Assembly: GCA_902773475.1 (NCBI GenBank)
Contig: CACYEO010000133.1
Span: forward strand, 1-7,465
Length of the DNA stretch: 7,465 nt
Source of the DNA: an uncultured bacterium
GTDB lineage: Bacteria; Verrucomicrobiota; Kiritimatiellia; RFP12; UBA1067
Direction: 5' to 3'
The translations under genes were made by a program, and so were the position numbers. Positions within the stretch are counted from its first letter, which is position 1; every line of letters begins with the position of its first letter. Shown here piece by piece: positions 7,158 to 7,465 of the stretch. Under the pieces are notes generated by a model. That model did no database searches, was not told where the DNA came from, and saw only the letters and a list, made by a program, of their open reading frames with translations.

Positions 7158-7187
7158 AATTTACACGGCAAAAACAGTCTATCACAA
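7158..7187 (-). promoter_or_regulatory. Possible promoter of the secreted protein gene
   Basis: On the minus strand TTGTGA (7187-7182) and TAAATT (7163-7158) are separated by 18 bases; each matches consensus at 4 of 6 positions. Transcription would start near 7151, giving a leader of about 45 bases before the ATG at 7105. This A+T-richer patch stands out in the gap. The right arm of the 22-bp repeat ends 28 bases upstream of the -35 box. The evidence is weak and based on pattern only. Confidence 0.3.
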
Positions 7188-7215
7188 TCATGCCTCCGCG
7201 CGCAAGAACCCCGGG

Positions 7216-7237
7216 GGGCGCATCTGCGTAATTCACC
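7216..7237 (-). repeat. Right arm of exact 22-bp inverted repeat
   Basis: This is the reverse complement of 79-100 with no mismatch; the internal CGCA-GA-TGCG palindrome is at 7219-7228. Relative to the secreted protein gene it has the same orientation as the left arm has relative to the operon, about 110 bases before the start codon. No matching direct duplication directly abuts the two arms, which argues against a fresh transposon insertion bounded by them. Confidence 0.85.
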
Positions 7238-7280
7238 ATAATCCATTCCCGCTTTTGCGTGGCGAGTTTGAAATGCATGG

Positions 7281-7465
7281 CTACTTTGAACGCGCGTACG
7301 CCTTGACCCTCTGCCCGGTCTTGCGTTTCGACTCCTCTATGGACAGGGCGACGAGGCGTTCACAGAGATCCTTGAACTTCCTGTAGTTGTCGATCTCCGA
7401 CCTGATCCGCTCCAAGTCCTCGGGCTGGACATAGTCCGTCCGGCTCCGCTTCTGGAACGTGTAGC
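7281..7465 (-). CDS. C-terminal end of a DUF6788-like protein (partial)
   Basis: Sixty codons and a TAG stop (7283-7281) are visible; the 5' end lies beyond the window. The peptide runs YTFQKRSRTDYVQPEDLERI, then SEIDNYRKFKDLCERLVALS, then a basic Lys/Arg tail ending YARSK. The pattern is an aromatic strand and basic stretch, a tyrosine, a helix with NYR-F, then a long helix with L and E. It resembles the end of the short DUF6788 family, whose function is unknown and which I recall as often present in many copies per genome. The helical, strongly basic ending would fit a DNA- or RNA-binding role, but that is inference. No terminator hairpin with a T-run follows the stop. Confidence 0.6.
   Translation of the reverse strand, partial: YTFQKRSRTDYVQPEDLERIRSEIDNYRKFKDLCERLVALSIEESKRKTGQRVKAYARSK

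Noticed and set aside
59..7243. CCATAATC at 59-66 and 7236-7243 as a target-site duplication
   Set aside because: An 8-base match between two such flanks is expected by chance, and the copies do not sit symmetrically next to the repeat arms.
7106..7246. 47-residue N-terminal extension of the secreted protein
   Set aside because: It would bury the signal peptide, has an unnatural charged composition, and ignores the strong Shine-Dalgarno before the ATG at 7105.
1..7465. CRISPR array, tRNA, rRNA, riboswitch or toxin-antitoxin pair
   Set aside because: No regularly spaced direct repeats, no tRNA or rRNA signatures, and no small gene pair could be seen; the short open frames are shadows of larger genes.

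Overview
The window looks like a chromosomal segment from a GC-rich, Gram-negative, anaerobic-type bacterium. The best guess is an uncultured member of the Kiritimatiellae or Lentisphaerae branch of the Verrucomicrobiota. This placement is inference. It rests on the mix of a GC-rich operon, a large Asn/Gly/Ser/Thr-rich secreted beta-strand protein with a LamG-like N-terminal part, and a gene tail resembling the DUF6788 family.

Layout: bases 1-173 are non-coding and hold an imperfect hairpin (1-55), one arm of a 22-bp inverted repeat (79-100) and a possible promoter (115-143). A three-gene plus-strand operon fills 174-4689: a Gfo/Idh/MocA-type NAD(P)-dependent oxidoreductase, a DUF2851 protein, and a B12-binding-type radical SAM enzyme. 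Both gene junctions are 4-base stop/start overlaps (ATGA, then GTGA), so the three are very probably translated together. On the minus strand, converging on the operon and overlapping its last gene by 8 bases, is a gene for an 807-residue exported beta-rich repeat protein (7105 down to 4682). It has its own strong Shine-Dalgarno and a weak possible promoter. Bases 7106-7280 are non-coding and carry the second arm of the 22-bp repeat. The last 185 bases hold the C-terminal end of another minus-strand gene.

How the parts may work together: gene order and overlaps suggest that the oxidoreductase, the DUF2851 protein and the radical SAM enzyme serve one pathway. No substrate can be read from the sequence. 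The secreted protein is compositionally different, with lower G+C in its 5' half, and is probably a separate surface or secreted adhesin-like product. The most striking unexplained signal is the exact 22-bp inverted repeat about 7.1 kb apart. Each arm lies upstream of the first gene of its transcription unit and in the same orientation relative to that gene, so it may be a shared regulatory site or a dispersed genomic repeat. The second is the CX4CX2C cluster in the radical SAM enzyme, which differs from the usual CX3CX2C. The third is a nuclease-like motif series in the DUF2851 protein.
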